From CAMAVH01 sp046297835 (lineage in GTDB: Bacteria > Pseudomonadota > Alphaproteobacteria > SMXQ01), in NCBI GenBank assembly GCA_046297835.1, contig JBKBHI010000013.1, forward strand, positions 1 to 64,000: a stretch of 64,000 bases of DNA. Reading direction: 5' to 3'. The notes below the pieces were generated by a model. That model was not told the origin of the DNA, did not search any database, and saw only the letters and a program-made list of their open reading frames with translations. This document shows, in pieces, positions 7,742 to 15,905 of this stretch (positions are counted from its first letter, which is position 1; the number at the start of each line of letters is the position of its first letter). The position numbers and the translations under genes are program-made.

Positions 7742-8841
7742 GCCGCGGCCTCGCCGGTCACGTTGAGCGTCTGATACTCGTTCTCGCACGGCGGGCCGGC
7801 GGCGATCTGCATCTCGCCCGTGTCCAAGTCCATTAGGATCGAGGCCGCCGACAAGGTGCGGTCGGCCAGCGGATCGCTCTCGTCGGCGTGGCGGCAGATC
7901 GCCTGCGGATGGCTGAAATGGTCGCGCAGCACGCGCTTGTAGCTCTCCAGCGTGATCTGGCCGCTGTCGCGCGCCATCAGGCGGCGCGCGCGCGCGTGGC
8001 GGATCAGCGTCAGCGCCGAGCCCGACTTGCGCGTGTCGACCGCCTTCAGCTCCGGGCAGAGATAATGGTTGGAGTGGGTGAGGATGCCGTCCTCGGGCAG
8101 CAAGCTGCCGAAATCGGCTGGCGTCGTCTCCAGCACGATGGCTTCGCCGCCCTTCGCGCCGATCATGAACATGCCGCTCGCGCCGCGCTTGGGCTGCACG
8201 ACGGCCTGAATCGCGCGGTGCATGTTGGGCGCGGCCATGGCCTTGCGCAGCTGCACGTGCCACGGCACCCCGATCTCGCCCCGATCGTGCGAGGAGGTGA
8301 GGCGGTTGGCGCAAATGCCGATGCCATGCTCGTTGCAGCCGATCTTGCCGACGATGCCGGCCTCGGTGAAGACCAGCATGCGCGGCTGGCCCGGCTGCTC
8401 CATCCGGATCAGCGCGGTGCGGCTGGCGACGGTGACGATCCAGTCCCAGTTCTGCCCCATCAGCATATGGCCGTCGGCGGTGACGTCGGGCAGGGTGGCG
8501 ATGGAGGTGCATTCGTCCGGCCCGCCGCCACGTTTGCCGGCCATGATGCCGGCCATGATCTCGGTGCGCGCGTTGAGCACCAGGATGTCCTCGAAGGTCA
8601 CGCCCGCGCCGGCGGCAAGGCCGCGCATCTCCTCCAGCAGGTTCGGCGCGTAGGCTTCGATGGCCGGCGGCAGCTTGCGCGCATAGGCGTAGACGTCGTC
8701 GCGCGGCGCGCCGGCCACATGGCGGAAAATGTCGAGATAGTCGGGGATATTGGCGCGGATCGCGTCTTTCAGGGCGCGGCCGACCGTTTCGCCGCATTGA
8801 AAGGGCGTGCCGGCGGCGCGGATGACGGGGATGGTTCGCAT
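7738..8841 (-). CDS. Peptidase C45 / acyl-CoA:6-aminopenicillanate acyltransferase-like Ntn hydrolase
   Basis: A 367-residue member of the C45 family, N-terminal nucleophile hydrolases that self-cleave before a cysteine. The probable autocleavage point is Cys111 in GGGPDECTSIA, which would leave an alpha chain of about 110 residues and a beta chain of about 257. Further family features are GQNWDW, the Asn-rich active-site region near NEHGIGICANRL, THSNHYL, and the C-terminal SILMDLDTGEMQIAAGPP. Characterised relatives transfer or hydrolyse acyl groups on amines and peptides. There is no signal peptide. The gene ends tail-to-tail with the deacetylase gene with a 4-base overlap. Confidence 0.85.
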   Translation of the reverse strand: MRTIPVIRAAGTPFQCGETVGRALKDAIRANIPDYLDIFRHVAGAPRDDVYAYARKLPPAIEAYAPNLLEEMRGLAAGAGVTFEDILVLNARTEIMAGIMAGKRGGGPDECTSIATLPDVTADGHMLMGQNWDWIVTVASRTALIRMEQPGQPRMLVFTEAGIVGKIGCNEHGIGICANRLTSSHDRGEIGVPWHVQLRKAMAAPNMHRAIQAVVQPKRGASGMFMIGAKGGEAIVLETTPADFGSLLPEDGILTHSNHYLCPELKAVDTRKSGSALTLIRHARARRLMARDSGQITLESYKRVLRDHFSHPQAICRHADESDPLADRTLSAASILMDLDTGEMQIAAGPPCENEYQTLNVTGEAAA

Positions 8842-8925
8842 CCGGCGACTATAACGTCCCGGCGCAGGATTTGTTAACCTGGCGCGTATAAGCTGGAACG
8901 GCCATCAGCGTCGAAGGGGCTAACC

Positions 8926-10014
8926 ATGCGCGCGTTCATCACCGGCTTGTTTGCGGCGGCTTTGCTCTTGCCCTCGGCCTTGGCGGGCGCGGCCCAGGCG
9001 CAAGGCTTGCGCTCGCCGTTCGACGTCGAGGCGGCGCGCGCCGCGCGCGGCCAGCCGGCCGGGTATTTTTCCTGTCCGTCGCCGCCGAAGGGCCTGCGCG
9101 ACCTCGATTTCGGCGGCTATTACGCCGACCGCGGCGCGGGCTCCAGCGTCGTCGACAAGCAGGCCGAGGCCGCCTATCGCGAGGCGACGGCCAGCATCAA
9201 CAAATTCCAGGCCGACCTCACCGTCATGGCCGACCGCTACGCCGCGAGCAAGCCGGCCGATGCGCAATTCGCCGTCTGCGCCCTCGATTGGCTGGCCGAT
9301 TGGGCGGCGATGGGCGCGATGCTCGGGCGCGTCAGCGACCAGGGCGGCTATGTGCGCAAATGGGGCCTCGCGCCGATCTCGGCCTCCTACTTGAAAGTCC
9401 GGGGCGAGGCCACGCTCGATCCGGCCAAGAAGCAGGCGGTCGAAGCCTGGATCAAGAGCTACGCCAACATCGTCTATCGCGACTACGATTCCGAGCAGAA
9501 GGAAAGCCGGCGCAACAACCATGTCTATTGGGCGGCCTGGTCGGTCGGCCTCGCGGCGGTCGCGCTCGACGACAAAAAGCTGTTCGACTGGTCGATGGAC
9601 AAGGCGCGGCTCGGTTTGCGCCAGGTGACGGCGGAAGGCATTCTGCCGCTGGAATTGGGCCGCAAGGCGCGCGCCTACCACTACCATGTCTTCGCCGCCG
9701 CGCCCTTGGTCATGACCGCCGAATTGGGGCTGCGCAACGGCGTCGATCTTTATCCCTATCGCGACGGCGCGCTGAAGCGCCTGGTCGATCTGGTCGTCGC
9801 CAATTTCGACGACGACAGCTTCTTCGCGCAAAAGACCGGGGTGAAGCAGGACCGCGCCAGTTCGAGCAAGGCGATTCATTTCCCCTGGCTCGAACCTTAT
9901 TACGCCCGCACGCAAGACCCGGCGGCGGCGAAGATCATCGCCAAGCTGCGGCCGATGCGCGAGACGCGCGTCGGCGGCGACTTGACGATGTATTTCGGAG
10001 CGAGCCTGCCCTGA
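8926..10014 (+). CDS. Secreted alginate lyase-like protein (PL5, AlgL family)
   Basis: A 362-residue protein with a clear signal peptide (MRAFITGLFAAALLLP..., cleavage after AQAQ near residue 26), so periplasmic or secreted. The mature part matches the helical barrel of polysaccharide lyase family 5: NNHVYWAAWS with Asn198-His199, and RAYHYH with Arg249, Tyr251 and Tyr253, corresponding to the catalytic His, Arg and Tyr region of AlgL and Sphingomonas A1-III lyase. These enzymes cut poly-mannuronate by beta-elimination. No alginate synthesis or uptake gene lies nearby, and its neighbours face the other way, so it is probably transcribed alone. It could serve polysaccharide scavenging, or act on another uronate polymer. 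Confidence 0.8.
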   Translation: MRAFITGLFAAALLLPSALAGAAQAQGLRSPFDVEAARAARGQPAGYFSCPSPPKGLRDLDFGGYYADRGAGSSVVDKQAEAAYREATASINKFQADLTVMADRYAASKPADAQFAVCALDWLADWAAMGAMLGRVSDQGGYVRKWGLAPISASYLKVRGEATLDPAKKQAVEAWIKSYANIVYRDYDSEQKESRRNNHVYWAAWSVGLAAVALDDKKLFDWSMDKARLGLRQVTAEGILPLELGRKARAYHYHVFAAAPLVMTAELGLRNGVDLYPYRDGALKRLVDLVVANFDDDSFFAQKTGVKQDRASSSKAIHFPWLEPYYARTQDPAAAKIIAKLRPMRETRVGGDLTMYFGASLP

Positions 10015-10033
10015 GCGTCAGGACACGAACGCC

Positions 10034-11497
10034 CTAAGAGACAAAGACGGGCTTCTTCTTGACGTAGTGCTTGGTCATTTCCGGGCGCCACTTTTCCATC
10101 ATCGTCTGATTGAGCGTCACCGGCGGCTTCTGGCCGAGCGGCAGCAGCGGCTTGTATTCGACGCCGGCCAGCTCCTCTTTGAACGTGCGCTTGGCTTCGG
10201 CGACGATCTCCGGGTTCTTCAGGCAATCGACCACGGCGCCGGCCATGGCCTTCGCGCCGGCCACCGCACCCTTGTGGGCGATCGAATGGGCGATGGCGAC
10301 GCCGGCCGCCCAATGGTGGCTGTTGATGTTGGGAATGTTGGCCGGGTAGTACATTTTCACCTGCGGCACCTTCCACGACACGTCGCCCGAATCGCTGGCC
10401 GACGGCTTCTGCACCGAGGCGGCCTTCGCCGGCAGCACGTCGCGCTTGAGGCCCTCGACCTTCACCTTGGCCTTTTCCTGAAGCGCGCGGGCGAGCGCCT
10501 GCTCGTCCTCGCTCCATTCCGGCATGCCGACCGCGTCGATGTTGGCCGTGACCAGCTCGGCGAGAGTCTGGTTGCCGCGCGACGGCCAGACGGCGGCCAT
10601 CACGTCGATCTCCACTTCGGTGTTGGTCATCAGCGCCGCGCCCTTGGCGATCTTCTCGGCCTGGTCGAGCAGCTTGCGCGCGCCCTCGGCGGTCGAGTCG
10701 CGGAAGTACCACCAGACCGTGGCGAGGCGCGGGATGATGTTCGGCTGGTCGCCGCCGTTGGTGATGACGCGCTGGGCGCGCATCGTCGGCATCATATGCT
10801 CGCGATATTGCGCCATGCCCATGTCCATCAGCACGACGGCGTCGAGCGAGTCGCGGCCCTTCCACGGCACCACGCCGGCATGGGCCGTCTCGCCGTGGAA
10901 GCTGTAGGTCGCCGAGATCAGCGCCGACTGCATGATGCCGTAGCCGCAGCCGAACACTTGGCCGACATGGTCGTGGAAGGCGACGTCGACATCGTCGAAC
11001 CAGCCGTCGCGCACGTAGTAGGGGCGGCTGACGAGCTGCTCCTCGGCCGGCGCGCCGAAAATCTTCAGCGTGCCCTTGAAGCCGAACTTGTCCATCGCCT
11101 CCTTGACGGCGAGCGCGCTGGCGACCAGCACCGCGCCGTTGACGTTGTGGCCTTCGCAATGGCCCGGCGCGCCCTCGACGATGCCCTTCTGCTCGGAAAT
11201 GCCGGGCATCTGCGAATTGTCGGGGTTGGCGTCGTATTCGGTGTGCATGGCGATCACCGGATGGCCCGAGCCGTAGGTGGCGCAGAAGCCGGTCGGGAAG
11301 CCGGAGATGCCGCGCTCGACCTTGAAGCCGTGCTCTTCGAGGATGCCGGTCATCAGCTTGGCGGTCTCGAACTCCTGCATGCCCAGCTCGCCGAAATAGA
11401 AGATGCTGTCGCCGAGCGTGGCGATGGCCTCGGCGTTCTTCTCGACATAATCGAAGATGAACTCTTTTTCGGTCGTCAGGTTGCTGGATTTGGCCAT
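10034..11497 (-). CDS. M20 amidohydrolase, AbgB-like (p-aminobenzoyl-glutamate hydrolase subunit B family)
   Basis: A 487-residue M20D-type metallo-amidohydrolase. Metal-ligand regions are visible: AMHTEYDANPD, a GHCEGHNVNGA segment, the catalytic Glu pair in GAPAEEQL, HDHVG, and the late SHHWAAG histidines. The long form with DSGDVSWKVP is characteristic of AbgB-like proteins, which with AbgA cleave p-aminobenzoyl-glutamate; orphan homologues hydrolyse other N-acyl amino acids. No AbgA partner is present. The ATG at 11497 is chosen because it follows a GAGAG ribosome site and gives the family length; the frame stays open further upstream through purT by chance. It lies 41 bases after purT in the same direction, probably co-transcribed. 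Confidence 0.85.
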   Translation of the reverse strand: MAKSSNLTTEKEFIFDYVEKNAEAIATLGDSIFYFGELGMQEFETAKLMTGILEEHGFKVERGISGFPTGFCATYGSGHPVIAMHTEYDANPDNSQMPGISEQKGIVEGAPGHCEGHNVNGAVLVASALAVKEAMDKFGFKGTLKIFGAPAEEQLVSRPYYVRDGWFDDVDVAFHDHVGQVFGCGYGIMQSALISATYSFHGETAHAGVVPWKGRDSLDAVVLMDMGMAQYREHMMPTMRAQRVITNGGDQPNIIPRLATVWWYFRDSTAEGARKLLDQAEKIAKGAALMTNTEVEIDVMAAVWPSRGNQTLAELVTANIDAVGMPEWSEDEQALARALQEKAKVKVEGLKRDVLPAKAASVQKPSASDSGDVSWKVPQVKMYYPANIPNINSHHWAAGVAIAHSIAHKGAVAGAKAMAGAVVDCLKNPEIVAEAKRTFKEELAGVEYKPLLPLGQKPPVTLNQTMMEKWRPEMTKHYVKKKPVFVS

Positions 11498-11538
11498 GAA
11501 CTCTCTCCCTGTGCTGTGCCTGTGGCTGTGAGCGGCGC

Positions 11539-12756
11539 TTACGCCTTGTCGGTGATGCTCGGATTGGAAACGGGTTTGACGCGCGACGCCGCCGTCTTGG
11601 CGTTGGCGCGCGCGGTATCCGTGTCGGCGGCATGGGCGAGCGCGACCCCCATGCGGCGTTTCTTGAAGGATTCGGGCTTGCCGAACAGGCGCAGGTCGCT
11701 GCCCGGCACTTCGAGCGCCTGCTCGATGCCCTCGAAGGCGACGGCCTTTTCCTCCAGCCCGCCGTAGATCACCGCGCTCGCGGCCGGGCCGAGGTGCGCG
11801 GTATCGACCGGCAGGCCGAGAATGGCGCGGGCGTGCAGCTCGAACTCGCTCTGGCGCTGGCTGGCGAGCGTGACGAGGCCGGTGTCGTGCGGCCGCGGAC
11901 TCACTTCGCTGAACCAGACCTCGTCGCCGGCGACGAACAGCTCGACGCCGAAAAGGCCGCGCCCGCCGAGCGCGCCGGTCACTTTGGCGGCGATGTCCTG
12001 CGCTTTCTTCAGAGCGGTCGGCGTCATGGGCTGCGGCTGCCAGGATTCGACATAATCGCCGTCGACCTGCACATGGCCGATCGGCTCGCAGAAGGTCGTC
12101 GCGATCTCGCCTTTGGCGTTCTTGGCGCGCACGGTGAGCAGCGTGATCTCGAAGTCGAACTTGACGAAGCCTTCGACGATGACGCGCGCTTGCGCCACGC
12201 GGCCGGCGCTCATGGCGTAATCCCAGGCCTTGTCGATGTCGGCCTCGGCGCGGATCACGCTCTGGCCTTTGCCCGACGACGACATCACCGGCTTCAAGAG
12301 GCAGGGCAGGCCGACCTTGGCGACGGCGGCGCGCACCTCGTCCGCCGTGCTGGCGAACACATAGGGCGACGTTTTGAGGCCGAGTTCCTCGGCGGCGAGG
12401 CGGCGAATGCCTTCGCGGTTCATGGTGAGCTGCGTCGCGCGCGCCGTCGGGATCACTTCGGCGATCTTCTCGCGCTCGATCTCGACCAGCAGGTCGGTGG
12501 CGATGGCCTCGATCTCCGGCACGATCAGATGCGGCTTTTCGGCCTCGATGATCTTGCGCAGCGCCGCGCCGTCGGTCATGGCGACGACATGGGCGCGATG
12601 CGCCACCTGGTGCGCCGGCGCGTCCTGATAGCGGTCCACCGCGATCACCTCGACGCCGAGGCGCTGCAACGCGATCGCCACTTCCTTGCCGAGCTCGCCC
12701 GAACCGAGCAGCATGACGCGGAAGGCGGACGAACTGAGCGGCGTGCCGATACGCAT
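11539..12756 (-). CDS. purT: Formate-dependent phosphoribosylglycinamide formyltransferase 2
   Basis: A 405-residue ATP-grasp enzyme that uses formate and ATP to formylate GAR in de novo purine synthesis, a folate-independent alternative to PurN. The N-terminal nucleotide-binding domain begins LLGSGELGKEVAIALQRLG, and ATP-grasp residues appear in PCLLKPVMSSSGKGQSV and VSPRPHDTGLVT. The length agrees with the E. coli enzyme (about 392) plus a short C-terminal tail. It heads a minus-strand pair with the AbgB-like gene. A perfect TATAAT and a 7-bp inverted repeat lie in its upstream region. Identity is secure; the pairing with a hydrolase hints that formate or folate fragments link the two, which is speculation. 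Confidence 0.95.
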   Translation of the reverse strand: MRIGTPLSSSAFRVMLLGSGELGKEVAIALQRLGVEVIAVDRYQDAPAHQVAHRAHVVAMTDGAALRKIIEAEKPHLIVPEIEAIATDLLVEIEREKIAEVIPTARATQLTMNREGIRRLAAEELGLKTSPYVFASTADEVRAAVAKVGLPCLLKPVMSSSGKGQSVIRAEADIDKAWDYAMSAGRVAQARVIVEGFVKFDFEITLLTVRAKNAKGEIATTFCEPIGHVQVDGDYVESWQPQPMTPTALKKAQDIAAKVTGALGGRGLFGVELFVAGDEVWFSEVSPRPHDTGLVTLASQRQSEFELHARAILGLPVDTAHLGPAASAVIYGGLEEKAVAFEGIEQALEVPGSDLRLFGKPESFKKRRMGVALAHAADTDTARANAKTAASRVKPVSNPSITDKA

Positions 12757-12784
12757 GGTCCCTGATATTTCTTTTGTTGGTTTC

Positions 12785-12821
12785 GTCGCGTGGAACGCGA
12801 CATATGCGATACTGAATTATA
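12785..12821 (-). promoter_or_regulatory. purT -10 box and inverted repeat in the 5' leader
   Basis: On the minus strand, a perfect TATAAT reads from 12821 to 12816; no good -35 box sits at the right distance upstream. About 15 bases downstream of it, GTCGCGT and ACGCGAC (12785-12801) form a perfect 7-bp inverted repeat with a 3-base gap, which could be a leader hairpin or an operator for purT. Confidence 0.45.
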
Positions 12822-13024
12822 GCATTGCCTGGACGCCTTCGACAGACAACTCGATTCGGGCGAGGGTGTGCGAGTCGAACGAGATCGAGCCGCCTCTCTA
12901 TCGCGCGAAAGCGCGGGGCGCGAACCGGGTTTGGCGTCGCGGGACAACGAATTTCTCGGAAGGCTTGAGCGCAACAAGGCGCGGGATGGTCTTCGCTGCG
13001 GCTCAAAAGCAAGGATGAAGCCTG

Positions 13025-13432
13025 ATGCTGGAATATTCCGTTTTCGCCAAGCGAATCGACGATCGCGGCAGCCTCGCCATGACGAAGCGCGCTGAAATCG
13101 CGCTTGATACCGACATGAGGGGCCGCGAGGACGCTTTCAACCCGGCCGAACTGTTCCTGGCGGCGCTCGCGGCCTGCATCATCAAAGGCGTCGAGCGCGT
13201 CACGCCGATATTGAATTTCGATCTGCGCGGCGTTGAAGTGAAACTGCATGGCGTCCGTCAGGACAGCCCGCCGAAGATCATCTCTATCGACTACGAAATC
13301 ATCGTGGACACCGACGAGGACGATCGCCGGCTGGAACTGCTCCATAAGAATGTCCGCAAGTTCGGCACGATCTCCAATACGGTCGCCGAAGCGACGAAAT
13401 TGGCAGGCTCGATCCGTCGAAGCTCCGAGTGA
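13025..13432 (+). CDS. OsmC/Ohr-family protein with a single cysteine
   Basis: A 135-residue OsmC-fold protein. The central helix motif FNPAELFLAALAACIIKGVERV carries Cys51, the position of the peroxidatic cysteine in Ohr and OsmC. The second, resolving cysteine normally found in the later helix is absent: that segment reads VRKFGTISNTV and the protein has no other cysteine. Redox chemistry of the usual two-cysteine kind is therefore unlikely; single-Cys members may use an external thiol or bind a ligand. It is followed after about 140 bases by the alpha/beta hydrolase in the same direction. The 268-base gap upstream belongs to purT regulation and shows no other gene. Confidence 0.8.
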   Translation: MLEYSVFAKRIDDRGSLAMTKRAEIALDTDMRGREDAFNPAELFLAALAACIIKGVERVTPILNFDLRGVEVKLHGVRQDSPPKIISIDYEIIVDTDEDDRRLELLHKNVRKFGTISNTVAEATKLAGSIRRSSE

Positions 13433-13573
13433 GCATCCTATTCGCGCGGACGGCTTGGCGACGAATGCCGATGATCTTGGCCGGCGGCCTGGTTCAAAAT
13501 CAATGCTGGTCCTGCGGCGCGCATGACCGCTGAGGAGGCCGGCGAACATCCCGCGCATAACGACGAGAGTCAG

Positions 13574-14671
13574 ATGACCGCTGAAACCCTGAGCACCTTC
13601 GATCATTTCGTCGATCATATCTCGACGGTGCCGGTCATCGCCGGCCAGCAGGTCCAGCTTTACGTGCGCGAAAAGGCGCGCGCCGATCTCGCGGAAAATC
13701 CGGCGGGCTTCAGGGGCGCGGTCCTCATGCTGCATGGCGGTTATTGGCCCTGCACGCCGTCGTTCGATCTGGCGCACGAGGATTACAGCTGGATGGCGGC
13801 GCTGGCGCGCGAGGGCTGGGACGTTTACGCCATGGACATGACCGGCTACGGCCGCTCGCCGCGCCCGTTGATGGACGATCCGCGCAATCTCGATCCGGCG
13901 GAGCAGCATTTGCTGATCCCCGGCACGCTGTCCGCGCCGGTCGATCCGCCCTATCCGTTCGATCTCGTCACCAGCGACAGCGAGGCCGACGACATCGACC
14001 GCGTCGTCGATTTCATCCGCGCGCGGCGCGGCCTGGAGACAATCTGCCTGATCGGCTGGTCGGGCGGCGGCTGCCGCAGCGGCACCTATATCGCGCGCCA
14101 TCCGGAGAAGATCGCGCGCCTCGTCATCTACGCCTCGTCGAACTACAAGCGCGAGGGGTCGCGCAAGCCGGCGCAAATTCCCGCGCCGGGCGCGCCGATG
14201 ACGTTGCAGACCTTCGATCATTTCATCGACAAGCGCTGGAATCCGGCGATCCGCTGCGACGACCAGGTCGCGCCCGGCATGAAGGAATTGGCCTGGACGC
14301 AAAGCGTCGCCTCCGATCCGGTCGGCGCGAAGTGGGCCAATAAGGACGGCAAGGGCGGCGGCTTGCGCGGCCCCAACCGCACCTATTGGGGCTGGAACCG
14401 CGACGGCGCGGCGCAAGTCAAACTGCCGACGCTCGTCATGGTCGGCGAGGGCGACCGTCTGCTGCCGTCGAACCGCGAGCTGTTCGCCGATCTCGGCGCT
14501 GCGCCGAAAGCCATGGTCGAGATTGCCTGCGCCTCGCATTTCGCGCAATGGGAGAAGCAGCGCCATCTGCTGCATCGCTTGTCGAACGCATGGCTTGGCG
14601 GCGAGACGGTGGACGGCGCCAAGCCCGGCGTCTATCGCGCCGACGAGAGCGGCGCGCTCGCGCTCAGCTAA
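13574..14671 (+). CDS. Alpha/beta hydrolase
   Basis: A 365-residue alpha/beta-hydrolase fold enzyme. The oxyanion motif is LHGGYW, the nucleophile elbow is GWSGGG (Ser163 with this start), the acid is likely Asp in GEGDRLLPS, and the His is in ASHFAQWEK. No signal peptide is seen. Two in-frame ATG codons, 13523 and 13574, both begin Met-Thr-Ala-Glu; the second is preferred because of a nearby GAGAG and because the extra 17 residues are hydrophilic and non-conserved in appearance, but the upstream start is possible. The substrate is unknown; the large insert between the fold core and nucleophile (residues 95-140) suggests a bulky ester or amide. It converges with the second chromate pair. Confidence 0.8.
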   Translation: MTAETLSTFDHFVDHISTVPVIAGQQVQLYVREKARADLAENPAGFRGAVLMLHGGYWPCTPSFDLAHEDYSWMAALAREGWDVYAMDMTGYGRSPRPLMDDPRNLDPAEQHLLIPGTLSAPVDPPYPFDLVTSDSEADDIDRVVDFIRARRGLETICLIGWSGGGCRSGTYIARHPEKIARLVIYASSNYKREGSRKPAQIPAPGAPMTLQTFDHFIDKRWNPAIRCDDQVAPGMKELAWTQSVASDPVGAKWANKDGKGGGLRGPNRTYWGWNRDGAAQVKLPTLVMVGEGDRLLPSNRELFADLGAAPKAMVEIACASHFAQWEKQRHLLHRLSNAWLGGETVDGAKPGVYRADESGALALS

Positions 14672-14677
14672 GGTCGC

Positions 14678-15220
14678 CTATTTCATGAAGTGCATCGCGA
14701 CGGCATAAAGAATGCCGCCGCCGAACAGCAGCCACAGCGGGTTGATGTTGCGCCAATAGAGTATGGCGGCGCTGCCGCCGGCGATGATCCAGGCCTGCCA
14801 GCCGGTGCCGGCGGCCTGGAAGATGGCGAGCGTGCCGGCCATGATCAGGCCGGCGGCGACGGCGGCGAGGCCGCGTTCGAGCGCGGCGTGGACGTTGGTG
14901 CCGCGATAGCGGTTCCACAGCCGGGCGACGCCGTAGGCCAGGATGGAGGAGGGCAGGAACATGCCGATCGAGGTGACGATGACGCCGCCGATCCCCGCCA
15001 CTTTCCAGCCGATCAGCGGCACGATCATCGAGCCGGGGCCGGGCGCGGCGCGCGAGATGGCGAACACCTCGACGAATTGCTGCTCCGTGAGCCAGCCGAA
15101 CACGCTGATCGTTTGATGGTGCAGCGGCGCGATGATCGAGACGCCGCCGCCGACCGACAGCAGCGACAGCGGCACGAACAGCAGGAACAGCGTGACCAGC
15201 AGGTTGTCGTTGTCGTTCAT
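14678..15220 (-). CDS. Short chromate transporter, C-type half, second pair
   Basis: A 180-residue CHR-family membrane protein with FVPLSLLSVGGGVSII, AISRAAPGPGSMIV and FLPSSILAYG, aligning by eye with the 178-residue C-type half at 238-774. It follows its N-type partner by 22 bases in the same direction. The motif SVGGG departs from the SFGGG of the first pair, and the loop WNRYRGTN differs, so the two pairs are diverged paralogues rather than a recent duplication. The probable role is inner-membrane transport of an oxyanion as a heterodimer with its partner. Confidence 0.85.
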   Translation of the reverse strand: MNDNDNLLVTLFLLFVPLSLLSVGGGVSIIAPLHHQTISVFGWLTEQQFVEVFAISRAAPGPGSMIVPLIGWKVAGIGGVIVTSIGMFLPSSILAYGVARLWNRYRGTNVHAALERGLAAVAAGLIMAGTLAIFQAAGTGWQAWIIAGGSAAILYWRNINPLWLLFGGGILYAVAMHFMK

Positions 15221-15242
15221 GACGCGCTCCGCGCGTTGGCGT

Positions 15243-15884
15243 TCATGACGCGGTCTCCGCGCTTTGCTCGCGGGCGCGCTGCTCGGCCATCACCGCCTTA
15301 TAGGACAGCCAGACGCTGAGCGGCCCGAGCAGCAGGACGACGATCACCATGTGGATCTTGAGGATGCCGACGCCGACGAAGATGCCGGCGACGATCAGCA
15401 GCAGCCAAATGCTGCGCGCCGACCGCTGGGTCGCTTTCACGCCCATATGGATCAGCATGCCGATGGCGGCGGCGGCGATGCCGTTGAGCAGGTCGCTGAC
15501 CCAGGCGTAATGCGAGAACAGGTCGTAGACCGTGGAGATGCAGATCACCAGGATCGTCGGCGGCAGCAGCACGCCCATCACCGCCGCGAAGGAGCCGCTG
15601 ACGCCGCGCAGCCGCTGGCCGCAGAACAGCGACAGGTTGACGACGTTGATGCCGGGCATGATCTGCGCCAGCGCCAGGCTGCTCAGCACTTCGGTTTCCG
15701 TCATCCAGCGGCGCTTGACCGACACCTCGCGGTGGATCCAGCTCGACAGCGCGCCGCCGAAGCTCAGGATGCCGATCTTGGAGAAGACCCAGAACAGCTC
15801 GAGCAGGCCGGGCGGCGCGTCTAAAGGATCATCCCCGCCGAGCGGCGGGGTCGGGGAGCCGGCGCGGCGGATCGGTTCGGACAT
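15243..15884 (-). CDS. Short chromate transporter, N-type half, second pair
   Basis: A 213-residue CHR-family protein, N-type: FSKIGILSFGGALSSWIHRE, the RRWMTETE loop and AQIMPGINVVNLSLFCG. A proline-rich, hydrophilic N-terminal extension of about 25 residues (start at 15884) is absent from the first pair. The gene begins 21 bases downstream of the tRNA-Thr gene on the same strand, so both could share a transcript. Together with 14678-15220 it forms a complete short-chain CHR pair. No chrB-like regulator is adjacent. Confidence 0.85.
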   Translation of the reverse strand: MSEPIRRAGSPTPPLGGDDPLDAPPGLLELFWVFSKIGILSFGGALSSWIHREVSVKRRWMTETEVLSSLALAQIMPGINVVNLSLFCGQRLRGVSGSFAAVMGVLLPPTILVICISTVYDLFSHYAWVSDLLNGIAAAAIGMLIHMGVKATQRSARSIWLLLIVAGIFVGVGILKIHMVIVVLLLGPLSVWLSYKAVMAEQRAREQSAETAS

Positions 15885-15905
15885 GGCTCCCCGTGAATCA
15901 AAGAC

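Noticed and set aside
10034..14575. One long minus-strand frame joining the M20 gene to sequence opposite the alpha/beta hydrolase
   Set aside because: The region past 11497 overlaps purT and the hydrolase in the wrong frame. The ATG at 11497 gives the full family length with a ribosome site.
1..15884. Genomic island or prophage boundary
   Set aside because: No integrase, transposase, attachment repeat or tRNA-end duplication was seen; the tRNA-Thr at 15906 has no partial copy elsewhere in the window, and base composition looks similar by eye.
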